64,000 nucleotides of DNA from an uncultured Collinsella sp. (GCA_958349325.1 CATWCP010000002.1:51371-115370); one strand, 5' to 3'. Counted from the first letter of the stretch, positions 26,229-35,140 are shown. The notes: a model not told the origin generated them from the sequence alone. A program made the numbers and translations.

Positions 26229-26276
26229 CTCTCCCGTTGTTTATGCAAATCCCAAACAGCGGGAGAGGTTTATTTT
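26229..26276 (+). terminator. Intrinsic terminator after lipid kinase operon
   Basis: A 14-base left arm, CTCTCCCGTTGTTT, pairs with AAACAGCGGGAGAG, followed by GTTTATTTTT. The following bases to 26500 are AT-rich. They hold only a small hairpin near 26458-26492 (CTGAAACTCCG with CGGGGTTTCAACAG) just before the next gene. Confidence 0.85.
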
Positions 26277-26502
26277 TGAGCATTGTCTGATGCTTTATTT
26301 AGCTACAGTAAATGCAGGGTGTCTTTATTTAACTAAAGTCACAAAATGAGTATTATTATCCGCTCATCGTATATTTCTTCACGCTCATCGAGTAAAAGCT
26401 GTTGTCGAATGAATATTCTTTACACTTCCTTTAGGCTAGTAGATGTATTTATTAGCTGAAACTCCGTACGGTTTCGCGGGGTTTCAACAGTTGGGAGGGA
26501 TC

Positions 26503-28302
26503 ATGAGGTTTACTCATCCTGTCAACACGCTCAAGAAGCTCGGCTGCGGCCTTGCATTTGGAGCAGCGGCCATTATGGCCATGCCGACTTCGGCGCTCGC
26601 TTGCACCCAGATCTACATGGGCAGCCAGCTCACGGCAGACGGCAACACGTACTACGGCCGTTCCGAGGACTTCGGCCCGCGTTACATCAAGCACTTTGGC
26701 ATCGAGCCCGCACACAAGGACGGCAGCAAGTACACCTCGCTCGAGTCTGGCTTTGAATACAAGTCCAAGGGCGCAACCTACCGCTACACTTTCGTTCGCG
26801 ACAACCCCTCTCAGTGGGAAGATCGTTACGACGCATATTCCGAGGCTGGCATCAACGAAAAGGGCGTTTCCTGCTCTGCCACGCTGAGCACCTCCTATAA
26901 CGAGAAGGCAGAGGAAGCCGACCCCGTCACCGAGGAGACCGGCATCGGCGAGTACAACTACGCCAGCGTCATTCTGGGCGAGAACGCCACGGCCCGCGAG
27001 GGTGTCGAGCTCCTCGGCAGCCTGATTGACGAGCAGGGCGTCTGCTCCAACGACCAGATCATCATTGCCGACAACAACGAGACCTGGCTGTTTGCCGCAC
27101 TTTCCGGCCATCAGTGGATCGCCATGAGGCTCACCGACAACATCGCCTCGCTCAACCCCAACATCGGCAACCTCACCTATGACGTCGACCTCGACGACAC
27201 CGAGAACTGCCTCCACTCCGAGGGCATCGAGTCCATGCCTAAGGAGAAGGGCTTTGCCGAGTACACCGACGGCAAGTTCGACGTCGCCAAGACCTACGGC
27301 GAGGAGATTAGCGAGGCCGGTATGCACCAGTGGTCGCGCTATGTCCAGGGCCGCGACTACTTCATGGCTCCGCTTGCCGAGGGCACCGACTACGAGATCG
27401 TCAAGGACGAGCGCGAAGACGCTCGTGCCACGACCGGCGCCCTGGTCCACGAGATGCAGCCACTGTTCTTCCAGCCCGGCAAGTCCGACTGGAACACCTT
27501 TGAGATGATTCGTTCCTTCGCCGCCCGCGGCGAGAATGTCGCCGGCCTCAACGCCAACACCGACGGCGCCTATGCCATCGGCTCCAACCGCAACACCGAG
27601 ATCCACACCTTCCAGATCCGTCACGGCATGGACCCCGAGATCGCGACCATCCAGTGGGAGATGCTCTCCAACGCCGAGTTCTCCGTCGCTATCCCCCTCT
27701 ATTCCGCACTGCTCACCGAGGTTAGCCCCTACTTCAGCGATCAGGATGTCTCCTTCGATCACTGTGAAGAGGAAGACGTCGTGAACAACGAGGAGCCCAA
27801 GAACTCCATCAACTACGTACTCATGGACATCAATACGCTCGCCTATGAGAACCGCGACAATTGCGCCACCGGCGTCCGCGCCTATCTCGACGCCCTGCAG
27901 AAGGAGCTCATTGAGCAGAATCTGACCGTCGACGAGGCCATGCAGGCCGCCGAGGACACCGAGGCCCGCACCGCCCTGGCCAACAAAGCCGGCAAGGCTG
28001 CCACCAAGAACACCTATCTCAAGTGCAAGGCTATGCTCGAGGAGATGCGTGACTACCTCAAGGAGGGCGACTTCTCCGAGGAGTTCGTCCCGAGTGACTA
28101 CGATGCCGACAACGACTGCCTGGTCGAGTCCATCACCTACGCCGACGAGGCCCTCTCCGATGAGGACGTTGCCGGCCCCGAGGTTAAGGAAGAGGCGACC
28201 GAGGAGAAGTCCGAGGGCAACAACATGGCTGCCATGGCCGTTGGCGCCATCGTCATCATCGGTGTCTGCGGCTTCGCACTCTATCGTCGCAAGAAGGCCT
28301 AG
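26503..28302 (+). CDS. C69 family dipeptidase, membrane-anchored
   Basis: This secreted N-terminal-nucleophile dipeptidase (PepD-like, family C69) has 599 residues. A signal peptide covers residues 1-33, ending in ALA, and leaves Cys34 as the mature N-terminus, which is also the expected catalytic nucleophile. RSEDFG follows, as in family members. The C-terminus has a Glu-rich linker, one transmembrane helix (about 574-593) and the basic tail YRRKKA, tethering the enzyme to the cell surface. ATG 26503 has GGGAGGGATC upstream; the frame is open from 26443. It probably supplies amino acids from peptides. Confidence 0.88.
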   Translation: MRFTHPVNTLKKLGCGLAFGAAAIMAMPTSALACTQIYMGSQLTADGNTYYGRSEDFGPRYIKHFGIEPAHKDGSKYTSLESGFEYKSKGATYRYTFVRDNPSQWEDRYDAYSEAGINEKGVSCSATLSTSYNEKAEEADPVTEETGIGEYNYASVILGENATAREGVELLGSLIDEQGVCSNDQIIIADNNETWLFAALSGHQWIAMRLTDNIASLNPNIGNLTYDVDLDDTENCLHSEGIESMPKEKGFAEYTDGKFDVAKTYGEEISEAGMHQWSRYVQGRDYFMAPLAEGTDYEIVKDEREDARATTGALVHEMQPLFFQPGKSDWNTFEMIRSFAARGENVAGLNANTDGAYAIGSNRNTEIHTFQIRHGMDPEIATIQWEMLSNAEFSVAIPLYSALLTEVSPYFSDQDVSFDHCEEEDVVNNEEPKNSINYVLMDINTLAYENRDNCATGVRAYLDALQKELIEQNLTVDEAMQAAEDTEARTALANKAGKAATKNTYLKCKAMLEEMRDYLKEGDFSEEFVPSDYDADNDCLVESITYADEALSDEDVAGPEVKEEATEEKSEGNNMAAMAVGAIVIIGVCGFALYRRKKA

Positions 28303-28321
28303 GGCCCTGAAGCCCTAAGGC

Positions 28322-28355
28322 GCGGGCGGGATGGCGCAGGTCGCCCCCGCCCGCT
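28322..28355 (+). terminator. Hairpin after C69 dipeptidase gene
   Basis: GCGGGCGGG pairs with CCCGCCCGC over about 33 bases, starting 20 bases after the stop. No T-run follows. It is the only visible candidate for ending the dipeptidase transcript. Confidence 0.4.
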
Positions 28356-28434
28356 CAGCCCGCCCCTTCGACCGGCGGGAAACGTCACTGATATCTTTTT
28401 CAAAAAAAGATTTCCTGCAAACACTTTGCTGTGC

Positions 28435-28440
28435 TATAGT
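28435..28440 (+). promoter_or_regulatory. Candidate -10 of the Trp leader transcript
   Basis: TATAGT stands 59 bases before the leader peptide ATG. A poor -35 (TTTCCT) lies 18 bases upstream. This would give a leader of about 265 bases before the S-component gene. Confidence 0.4.
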
Positions 28441-28498
28441 GCAGCGCAACAGCAACAAGGTGCGACCGCGCCACGGCATCATGAAAGGAGCCACCGAC

Positions 28499-28567
28499 AT
28501 GAAGAACACGATGAAGTCTCTCAACAACTGGTGGTGGCGTGATGCGAATACGATCGGTCGACAGTGA
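28499..28567 (+). CDS. Trp leader peptide of ECF operon
   Basis: This 22-codon frame starts with ATG, has AAAGGAG 8 bases upstream, and contains three consecutive TGG codons at positions 11-13 (28529-28537) before a TGA at 28565. Tandem Trp codons in a short translated leader followed by an intrinsic terminator are the hallmark of ribosome-mediated attenuation. A stalled ribosome at the Trp codons would leave 28555-28561 free to pair with the terminator, whereas a ribosome at the stop would cover it. The peptide itself probably has no other role. Confidence 0.8.
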   Translation: MKNTMKSLNNWWWRDANTIGRQ

Positions 28568-28604
28568 GTCCCTCACGCCTGCTTTTGCGCTCTAGGTGAT
28601 TGGA

Positions 28605-28636
28605 AGGCCTCCGGTTTCGACCGGGGGCCTTTTTCT
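28605..28636 (+). terminator. Trp attenuator terminator
   Basis: AGGCCTCCGG (28605-28614) pairs with CCGGGGGCCT (28621-28630) and is followed by TTTTTCT. CGGTCGA at 28555-28561, inside the end of the leader peptide, is the exact complement of TCGACCG at 28617-28623, in the loop and 3' arm. This gives the competing antiterminator helix. Confidence 0.75.
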
Positions 28637-28712
28637 ATCTCGAGCCCGATCGCATTCGCATCACGCGCCTCCGTTTTTCTCTTACACTCCCCTTTTTGAA
28701 AGGACTTTCACC

Positions 28713-29288
28713 ATGTCTCAGAACACCACCGCTACCGCCCAGCCCCGAACCGTCCAGACCGCCGACCGCGGTAAACTCGATATCCGCGCCCTTGTCCTGC
28801 TCGCCATCCTGCTTGCCGCCGGCTTCATCCTCAACTTCACCGTCGGCAAGGCCATCTCCGGCATCTCGGGCGGCATGATCAGCCCCGAGTTCATTATCTC
28901 GGCCTTCTGCCTCACCATCCTGGTCGTTCGCCCCAACATCAGTCAGGCACTCGTCATCGGCCTGATCTCAGCCGCCGTGATCCAGATCACCACCACATCG
29001 CCGTTTGTCGATTTTGCCGCCGAGGGCATCGCCGCCATGCTCATGGCCGTCATTGTCAACGCCGCCGCCAAGGACGGCCAGGTTAAGCCTGTCGTCGCCA
29101 TCGTCGCAACATTCGTGACCACCTTTGTCTCGGGCGTCATCTTCATGGTCATCAAGATGGCCATGCTCGGCGTGGTGGGCGAGCTCGCCGCAGCCATGCT
29201 GCCCGTCGTCGCCATGACCGCCGTATTTAACGCCATTCTGGTCGGCGCCCTCTACATGCCCATCCAGAAGGCCCTTAAGCTCAACTAA
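28713..29288 (+). CDS. ECF transporter S component, TrpP-like
   Basis: This 191-residue integral membrane protein has about five or six hydrophobic helices after a polar N-terminus of about 25 residues. It has the size and Gly/Ala-rich look of ECF substrate-binding components. The Trp leader upstream and the ATPase and T-component genes downstream make it the specificity subunit for tryptophan or a related indole compound. TrpP is a named S component in the ECF literature. ATG 28713 has AAAGGA 8 bases upstream. Function is inferred from regulation plus context, not from binding residues. Confidence 0.75.
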   Translation: MSQNTTATAQPRTVQTADRGKLDIRALVLLAILLAAGFILNFTVGKAISGISGGMISPEFIISAFCLTILVVRPNISQALVIGLISAAVIQITTTSPFVDFAAEGIAAMLMAVIVNAAAKDGQVKPVVAIVATFVTTFVSGVIFMVIKMAMLGVVGELAAAMLPVVAMTAVFNAILVGALYMPIQKALKLN

Positions 29289-29314
29289 CCCACAGTGCCC
29301 CATCGGTAAAGACT

Positions 29315-29377
29315 GTCCCAAACGGCTAGCTTTTGGGGACGTTCTTAAACGACTAGTCATTAAAGAACGTCCCCAAT
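29315..29377 (+). other. Competing hairpins between S and A component genes
   Basis: TTGGGGACGTTCTT (29334-29347) pairs perfectly over 14 bp with AAGAACGTCCCCAA (29364-29377). The same left arm can instead pair with GTCCCAAA at 29315-29322 (GTCCCAAA with TTTTGGGGAC). The two folds exclude each other. No T-run follows, so the site may control stability or translation of the downstream ATPase gene rather than termination. Confidence 0.5.
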
Positions 29378-29394
29378 GACTATGAAAGGTATCC

Positions 29395-31146
29395 ATGGAA
29401 ACGATCATCAACGTCGACGATGTCTCGTTCTCCTATGGCACGCAGACCGAGCAGGCGCTCAGCCACATCTCGCTCAGCGTGAACAAGGGAGATTTCATCG
29501 GCATCATCGGGCCCTCGGGCGCCGGCAAGTCCACGCTTGCCGCCTGCCTGTCAGGTGCCGTGCCCCACCACTACACCGGCGCGTTCTTTGGGTCCGTCAT
29601 GGTTGACGGCCATGACACCTGCGAGGTCTCGCTGACCGACGTGTCACAGATCGTCGGCAGCGTGCTGCAGGATATCGACACGCAGATGGTCGCCTCGGTC
29701 GTCGAGGACGAGATGCTCTTTGGCCTCGAGAACTTTGGCGTTCCCCACGACCTGATCGAGCAGCGCGTGAGCGAAACGCTCGAGACCGTCGGCATCAGCG
29801 ACCTGCGCGACCGCGAGATCGCAACCCTCTCGGGCGGACAGAAGCAAAAGGTAGCCATCGCCGCCATCCTCGCCATGCGTCCGCGCGTCTTGGTTCTCGA
29901 CGAGCCCACCGCGGCACTCGACCCCGCCAGCTCCACATTGGTCTTCGAGACGCTGCGTGAGGCAAACCGCGTACTTGGAATCACCATCGTCGTCGTTGAG
30001 CAAAAGGTCGCTCTGCTCTCGGAGTACTGCAACCGCGTGTTCGTGCTCAACCATGGCGAAATTGCGCTGCAGGGCGAGCCACACGAGGTCTTCGCGCATA
30101 CCGACGAGCTCCGTGCCATCGGCGTCGACTGCCCTCGCGTCACGCGTATCTTCAATAGCCTCGAGGCCGATGGCCTGGTAAGCGGTACCCCCTGCTTGGA
30201 TGTCGATGAGGCTGAGCGCCTGATTTCGGGCATCGTCGACCCCGCACACGCGGCCATCGAAGCCCAGGCGCCCACCGGTTCCCCGCATGCACCGTCGTTG
30301 CGTCCTCATGCCAAGGACGCCGAACCCGTACTCACCTTCGACCATGTTGAGTTTGCCTATCCCAATGGCGGCGCCGCCGTACACGACCTTAGCCTGACGC
30401 TCTATCCTGGCGAGCTCGTGGGCATCGTCGGCCAGAACGGTGCCGGCAAGACCACGCTCACCAAGCTGCTCACGGGCCTGCTTAAGCCCGCCTCGGGCAG
30501 CGTGCGCGTTACGGGCCTGGATACTGCCGCGGTCCCCACGAGCCGTATCGCCCGCGAGGTCGCAACGCTCTTCCAAAACCCCGACCGCCAGATCTGCAAG
30601 GATACCGTGCTCGACGAGGTCGCCTTTGGCTTGGAGCTGGGCGGCATGGACCGTGCCGAGGCTCTGCGTCGCGCCCAGCTGGTCATCGACCGCTTTGGTC
30701 TGCCCGCCGACGAGGCACCGTTCTCGCTTTCGCGTGGCCAGCGACAAATGGTGGCACTTGCCTCCGTCGTAGTGGTTGAGCCCAAGATCGTCGTGCTCGA
30801 CGAGCCCACGAGCGGCTTGGACTACCGCGAGTGCATGACCGTGATGGAAACGGTACGCACCATGGCCGAGCGCGGTTGCGCCGTCATCATGGTCTGCCAC
30901 GATATGGAAGTCGTCTCGGATTTTGCCGAGCGCATTGTGGTAATGGCCGACGGTCGCATCCTCGACCGCGGCCGCACGCACGAGCTGTTCTCGAACATCG
31001 AACTCATGCAGCATGCCTACGTTGAGCCGCCCCAGGTCATCGAACTCTCGCGACGTCTGGCATCTTCCGTCTCGCCCGCTTTTGCGCAGGTGAGCGAGGT
31101 CACCGATGTCGTTCGAATTACCAAGGAGATGGTCCACCGTGGTTAA
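29395..31146 (+). CDS. ECF transporter ATPase, two ABC domains fused
   Basis: This 583-residue cytosolic energising subunit joins two ATP-binding cassettes that in many bacteria are separate EcfA and EcfA' proteins. Domain 1 has Walker A GPSGAGKST (about residues 40-48), the signature LSGGQKQK and Walker B VLVLDEPT. Domain 2 begins near residue 315 with Walker A GQNGAGKTT (346-354), LSRGQRQM (a variant signature) and VVLDEPTSGLDY. The last bases overlap the T-component gene. It powers the TrpP-like S component in this operon. Confidence 0.9.
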   Translation: METIINVDDVSFSYGTQTEQALSHISLSVNKGDFIGIIGPSGAGKSTLAACLSGAVPHHYTGAFFGSVMVDGHDTCEVSLTDVSQIVGSVLQDIDTQMVASVVEDEMLFGLENFGVPHDLIEQRVSETLETVGISDLRDREIATLSGGQKQKVAIAAILAMRPRVLVLDEPTAALDPASSTLVFETLREANRVLGITIVVVEQKVALLSEYCNRVFVLNHGEIALQGEPHEVFAHTDELRAIGVDCPRVTRIFNSLEADGLVSGTPCLDVDEAERLISGIVDPAHAAIEAQAPTGSPHAPSLRPHAKDAEPVLTFDHVEFAYPNGGAAVHDLSLTLYPGELVGIVGQNGAGKTTLTKLLTGLLKPASGSVRVTGLDTAAVPTSRIAREVATLFQNPDRQICKDTVLDEVAFGLELGGMDRAEALRRAQLVIDRFGLPADEAPFSLSRGQRQMVALASVVVVEPKIVVLDEPTSGLDYRECMTVMETVRTMAERGCAVIMVCHDMEVVSDFAERIVVMADGRILDRGRTHELFSNIELMQHAYVEPPQVIELSRRLASSVSPAFAQVSEVTDVVRITKEMVHRG

Positions 31147-31885
31147 CGTCATCGACTACATGCCGGGCGATACGCTGCTGCATCGCCTGAATCCCGTCGT
31201 CAAACTGGGCCTCGCCGCCGCCATCATCGTCGGCATCTTCTTGTCCGACACCTACGTGGCGCTGCTGGGCTTTTTGGCACTCACCCTTGCGCTGGGTGCC
31301 TATGCCGGCGTCGTCGACCGTCTGTTCTCGCTGCTCAAGTTGCTGATTCCGCTCGCGCTTATCATGCTGGTGCTCCAGCTGGCCTTTATGCGCGATGGCA
31401 ACGTGGTGTGGGGCTTTATCACCGACACGGGTCTCATCACAGGATCGAAGGCCTGTCTGCGCCTGCTGGGTGTGGCGTTACCACTCATCCTCATGCTCAT
31501 GGTGACCAAGCTCAACGACCTTGCCAACGCCTGCGTCGAGGTGCTGCACGTACCGTATCGCTATGCCTTCACCTTTACCACGGCGCTGCGCTTTGTGCCG
31601 GTGTTTGGTCAGGAGATGAACGCCATCATGGAGGCGCAGACCGCACGCGGCGTCGAGTACGACACCAAGAACCCCATCAAAAAGCTTAAGCTCATGCTGC
31701 CACTGTGTGTGCCACTGCTCATCTCGAGCGTGGGCAAGACCGATGCCACAGCCTTGGCGGCAGAACAGCGCGGCTTCTATCTGCGTACGCGCGCCAGCTC
31801 GTACAAGCGCTACCCCATCAAGGGCCTGGACATCGCCGTGCTCATCGTCAGCATCGCCCTCATCGCCATCGGCTTCCTGTTCTAG
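31139..31885 (+). CDS. ECF transporter T component
   Basis: This 248-residue membrane protein is the transmembrane coupling subunit of ECF transporters, with helices grouped at the N-terminus, near 60-110 and at the C-terminus. Cytoplasmic coupling helices carry AQTARGVEY and AAEQRGFYLRT, matching the Ala-Arg-Gly motifs of EcfT. I chose GTG 31139, which overlaps the stop of the ATPase gene by 8 bases and has AAGGAG upstream; a start at 31106 would overlap by 41. It completes the S-A-A'-T set. Confidence 0.88.
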   Translation: MVNVIDYMPGDTLLHRLNPVVKLGLAAAIIVGIFLSDTYVALLGFLALTLALGAYAGVVDRLFSLLKLLIPLALIMLVLQLAFMRDGNVVWGFITDTGLITGSKACLRLLGVALPLILMLMVTKLNDLANACVEVLHVPYRYAFTFTTALRFVPVFGQEMNAIMEAQTARGVEYDTKNPIKKLKLMLPLCVPLLISSVGKTDATALAAEQRGFYLRTRASSYKRYPIKGLDIAVLIVSIALIAIGFLF

Positions 31886-31913
31886 TTCACCACCGACAGC
31901 AACAGCCCAACGC

Positions 31914-31951
31914 AAAAGGCCTCGGCTCGCACCAAACGAGCCGAGGCCTTT
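31914..31951. terminator. Bidirectional terminator after ECF operon
   Basis: AAAGGCCTCGGCTCG pairs exactly with CGAGCCGAGGCCTTT around a 7-base loop, with A-runs and T-runs on either side. It separates the ECF operon from the convergent racemase gene. A second small hairpin, ACCTGTC/GACAGGT, lies at 31984-32004. Confidence 0.9.
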
Positions 31952-32010
31952 ACTGTTTCACCAGATAAAACCTACCAAAATTAACCTGTCCCTTTTTGAC
32001 AGGTCGGAAG

Positions 32011-32757
32011 CTAGAGGCGGTAGGGGGCGCCGCTGCGGATGATGGATTCGCGCACCAGGACATCCATGGCGTCGAGGGTGATCTCGGGCATCTCTCGGTA
32101 CTTTTGCAGCACCGAGAGCTCGGTGCAGGCCAGAATGACGCGGTCGCAGCCGCTACGGGCGAACTCCCACATCACGCGGTCGAACTTATCCATATCGGGC
32201 TCACGTCCGGCCTTCACATCATCGTAGATAAGGGACATCACATCGTTCTGACGTTTCTCGCTGGGATAGACGACCTCAACACCCGCAGCCTTACATTCGC
32301 GGCCGTAGACACCCGCGCCCACGGTTCCGTCGGTGCCCATGATGCCAATCTTGTGCACCGGCTCGGCCGGCATACTCAGGTTGGGGTCGAACTCGCACTC
32401 CCCCATCACCGCACCGGCCAGAGCATAGCGCACCGACTCACGCGGCATGTGGATAATCGGCACCTTCGTAAACGACTGGATCTGGTCATAGAAGTAGTGT
32501 GACGTGTTGCAGGGAATGGCAATGTGTGCACAGCCCAGCGACTCGAGTGCCTGGGCGCACTCTTTCATGGTCGCCAGCAGTTTGGCATGCTCGCCGGTCT
32601 TAATGGCCAGCGTGCGGTCGGGCATGGTCGACTTGGAGAGTACCACCATGTCGATATGTTCCTGATCGCAGGCAGCAGCCGTATGACGCACCACCTGGTC
32701 GTAGTAATACGACGTGGCCTCGGCGCCCATGCCGCCGATAACTCCCAGCTTTTCCAT
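32011..32757 (-). CDS. Aspartate/glutamate racemase family protein
   Basis: This 248-residue cofactor-independent racemase of the Asp/Glu superfamily has paired catalytic cysteines Cys83 in IPCNTSH and Cys211 in ACTELS, and the N-terminal LGVIGGMG typical of the YgeA/RacA branch. It probably makes D-aspartate. It is immediately downstream of a D-Asp-ligase-like ATP-grasp gene, which would use the product. ATG 32757 has AAGGAGG 7 bases upstream; the frame extends to 32841, abutting the ligase stop. Confidence 0.85.
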   Translation of the reverse strand: MEKLGVIGGMGAEATSYYYDQVVRHTAAACDQEHIDMVVLSKSTMPDRTLAIKTGEHAKLLATMKECAQALESLGCAHIAIPCNTSHYFYDQIQSFTKVPIIHMPRESVRYALAGAVMGECEFDPNLSMPAEPVHKIGIMGTDGTVGAGVYGRECKAAGVEVVYPSEKRQNDVMSLIYDDVKAGREPDMDKFDRVMWEFARSGCDRVILACTELSVLQKYREMPEITLDAMDVLVRESIIRSGAPYRL

Positions 32758-32841
32758 CGCCGCCTCCTTGGTGACGCTTGCGCAATTGCGCGTATCATAC
32801 CCGCGCCCGCCCGATGCAAACCGGACGGGCGCCGCGCTCAT

Positions 32842-34098
32842 CTACTTGTAATACGTCTTGAACAGCTTAAAGTGGCGCAGCTTGGTGTGCCACATGCGCA
32901 GCCAGCGGTTAAAGACAAAGTCGCCCTTCATAAACGAAGGGTCGGCGCCCTTGCCTTCCTTGTCCAGGCGATGCACCTTAGCGCGCAGCTCGGGATCCTT
33001 GACGTACTTGTCGACGACGCCCATGGGGACGACCATCCACAGGGCCTCGTCCTGAGCCGTCACAAACTCCGGCTCAAACGGACGGTTGAACACATACTCG
33101 TCCACCACATACTTGGCAACGTTAAAGCCGCTGTTGGTAACGTAGTAGTTGCTGCGGCCCTGGCGCGTGTTGAAATCGAAGAACTTAAACGAGCCGTCGC
33201 GCTCGTCGTACTTAACGTCAAAGTTGGAATAGCCCACAAAGTGAAGGTCCTCGAGCAGCTTGCGCACGCCGCCCATGAGTTCGTCGTTAGGCTCGGTAAT
33301 GATACAGGCATGGTTGCCGACACCGTGGGGCTGATGCTCCTCGAGCAGCACATGGCCCAGGCACATCATGCGGACCTTACCGTTGCGGTCGGAATAGCTG
33401 GTGAGCACGCGCATGTACTCGTCGTTGCCGGGCACGCGATCCTGCAAGATCAGATCGTCGGTGTAGCCGCTGGCATACGAATCGCGAATGACCTGTTCCA
33501 GCTCGGCGCGGTCGGCAATCTCATAGGCCTTCTTCTGGCCCTCGAACTCATGCTGCCACCACATGATGCCGTCAGAAGGCTTCAGAATCATCGGGTAAGG
33601 AAAATCGATCTGGTCGAGCACTTCGGCAGGCGCCTCACCCTGAGCATTGAGCATCGCCTTGGTAAAGGTAAACGTGTGTGGATAGGGCACGCCATGCTTC
33701 TCGCACAGCTCGTAGAAGATCTCCTTCTTCTGGCACTGCTCGAGCATGCTGTAGGGCGCGTAGGGAGCGACGATGTTATCCGCCAGCTCATGAGCATCCT
33801 TGGCTTGAGCCACGAGAGCGACATAGTTGTCGCCGCAGCCCACAAGGACAATAGTCTTGTCGGCATGCGCTTGGGCAATGCCGTTGACGGTTTTGAGCAT
33901 CACGGGCATGGTGTCGATATCCACGTTGGGCGTGTAGTCGATAATCTGGCTGCGGTACGCGGGACCCGTCTGATACTTGCCAAAGACCAGACTCTTGACC
34001 TGGTACTCCTCGTAGAAGGCGCGCGCCACCGAATAGGCGTTGATGTCGCCACCGAGCAGCACGGGAATGAACTCGCGCTCTGTAAATTGCAATGCCAT
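32842..34098 (-). CDS. ATP-grasp ligase, D-aspartate ligase-like
   Basis: This 418-residue soluble ATP-grasp enzyme resembles the D-aspartate ligase that adds D-Asp to the peptidoglycan stem peptide in some enterococci and lactococci. It has the N-terminal GGDINAYSVARAF, the ATP-binding YPMILKPSDG (about residues 158-167), and the metal-ligand stretch FFDFNTRQGRSNYY. The racemase gene next to it would supply D-Asp. The pair predicts a D-Asp-containing cross-bridge. Other carboxylate-amine ligations remain possible. Confidence 0.72.
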   Translation of the reverse strand: MALQFTEREFIPVLLGGDINAYSVARAFYEEYQVKSLVFGKYQTGPAYRSQIIDYTPNVDIDTMPVMLKTVNGIAQAHADKTIVLVGCGDNYVALVAQAKDAHELADNIVAPYAPYSMLEQCQKKEIFYELCEKHGVPYPHTFTFTKAMLNAQGEAPAEVLDQIDFPYPMILKPSDGIMWWQHEFEGQKKAYEIADRAELEQVIRDSYASGYTDDLILQDRVPGNDEYMRVLTSYSDRNGKVRMMCLGHVLLEEHQPHGVGNHACIITEPNDELMGGVRKLLEDLHFVGYSNFDVKYDERDGSFKFFDFNTRQGRSNYYVTNSGFNVAKYVVDEYVFNRPFEPEFVTAQDEALWMVVPMGVVDKYVKDPELRAKVHRLDKEGKGADPSFMKGDFVFNRWLRMWHTKLRHFKLFKTYYK

Positions 34099-34330
34099 GG
34101 AAACTTCCTATCATGAACTGCCCACACAACGGGCGGTCTTTGCGCAACTGATTTATTCTAGCGTGCCAAGCCGCCGGCGCCCAAAGCTCCACCGTATCTA
34201 TGGCAATCGACGCAATCGTCCAGCACGAAGGCCAGCACGAAGACGGCGCTCACTGTTGTATGACAATGGGCAATGAACCTACCGTTGTTGTAGGATTCAA
34301 CATGTAGCCCGCCCCGTCGAAAGGTGCACC

Positions 34331-34963
34331 GTGCCCCAGGCTCATCCGATCAACAACCCCATCATTGACGCCGCCAGGCGCGAACTTGCAGATCGTGCCC
34401 AGACGGCAGCTCCCCTACGCACCGCAAACGATGCTTACAACGGACCCGCCCGCATCGTCTCGATCAACACGTCGGCACACAAGGGCACGCGCAAGTCGCC
34501 CGTCGCCGATGGACGCGACACCGTTATAGAGCAATTTGGTCTCGCCACCGATGCGCACGCCGGACATTGGCACCGCCAGGTCTCTTTTTTAGCCGCGGAG
34601 TCCATCCAGACGGCGCAGGCACGCGGGCTCGACGTTCACGAGGGTGACTTTGGAGAAAACTTCACAACCCGGGGCATCAACCTGTTCTCGCTCCCCTTGG
34701 GCACACAGCTCAAGCTTGGAAGCGACGTGCTCGTCGAAATCAGCCAAATCGGCAAGGTCTGCCACACCCGTTGCGCCATCTACTATCTCGCTGGCGACTG
34801 CATCTTTCCCCACGAGGGCGTTTTTGGCGTGGTACTAAAGGGCGGAGAGGTCCATACCGGCGACGATATCCGGGTAGTCAAACTCGGCGACGGCACCTGT
34901 TCGTTCACCCCCGCCGAGGCCCTCGAAGAGATTGAGCAGGCTCGCCAGAAGGGCGCGCTGTAG
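34331..34963 (+). CDS. MOSC domain protein
   Basis: This 210-residue protein is dominated by a MOSC domain (C-terminal domain of molybdenum cofactor sulfurase), about residues 30-190, with GDFGENFTTRGINL and the conserved Cys in IGKVCHTRCAIYY. MOSC domains carry or transfer sulfur, or bind molybdenum cofactor. No molybdenum enzyme lies nearby. The start is GTG 34331 with GAAAGG about 8 bases upstream. Confidence 0.85.
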   Translation: MPQAHPINNPIIDAARRELADRAQTAAPLRTANDAYNGPARIVSINTSAHKGTRKSPVADGRDTVIEQFGLATDAHAGHWHRQVSFLAAESIQTAQARGLDVHEGDFGENFTTRGINLFSLPLGTQLKLGSDVLVEISQIGKVCHTRCAIYYLAGDCIFPHEGVFGVVLKGGEVHTGDDIRVVKLGDGTCSFTPAEALEEIEQARQKGAL

Positions 34964-35029
34964 CTGTAAAACCCCATGTTGAGATGGCTTTTACAGCCCA
35001 AAACTCCTCTCAAACAGAGCTCCGTAACG

Positions 35030-35140
35030 TTAAAGTTGAACTCTATGGTTTCTCAACAATTCATCATAACTGCAGGTCAAAGCCAAAGCCTCAAGTTCAA
35101 CTTGACCCTTTGGGACCTTTAAGGTTCAAGTTGAGGTCGA
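35030..35140. promoter_or_regulatory. Repeated AAGTTGAAC motifs upstream of secreted protein
   Basis: AAGTTGAAC (near 35032), the near-perfect palindrome TCAAGTTCAACTTGA (near 35093-35107) and TTCAAGTTGA (near 35127) are spread over 110 bases before the gene at 35198. They look like operator sites for one regulator, or arms of an RNA hairpin. No consensus promoter is obvious. Confidence 0.4.
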
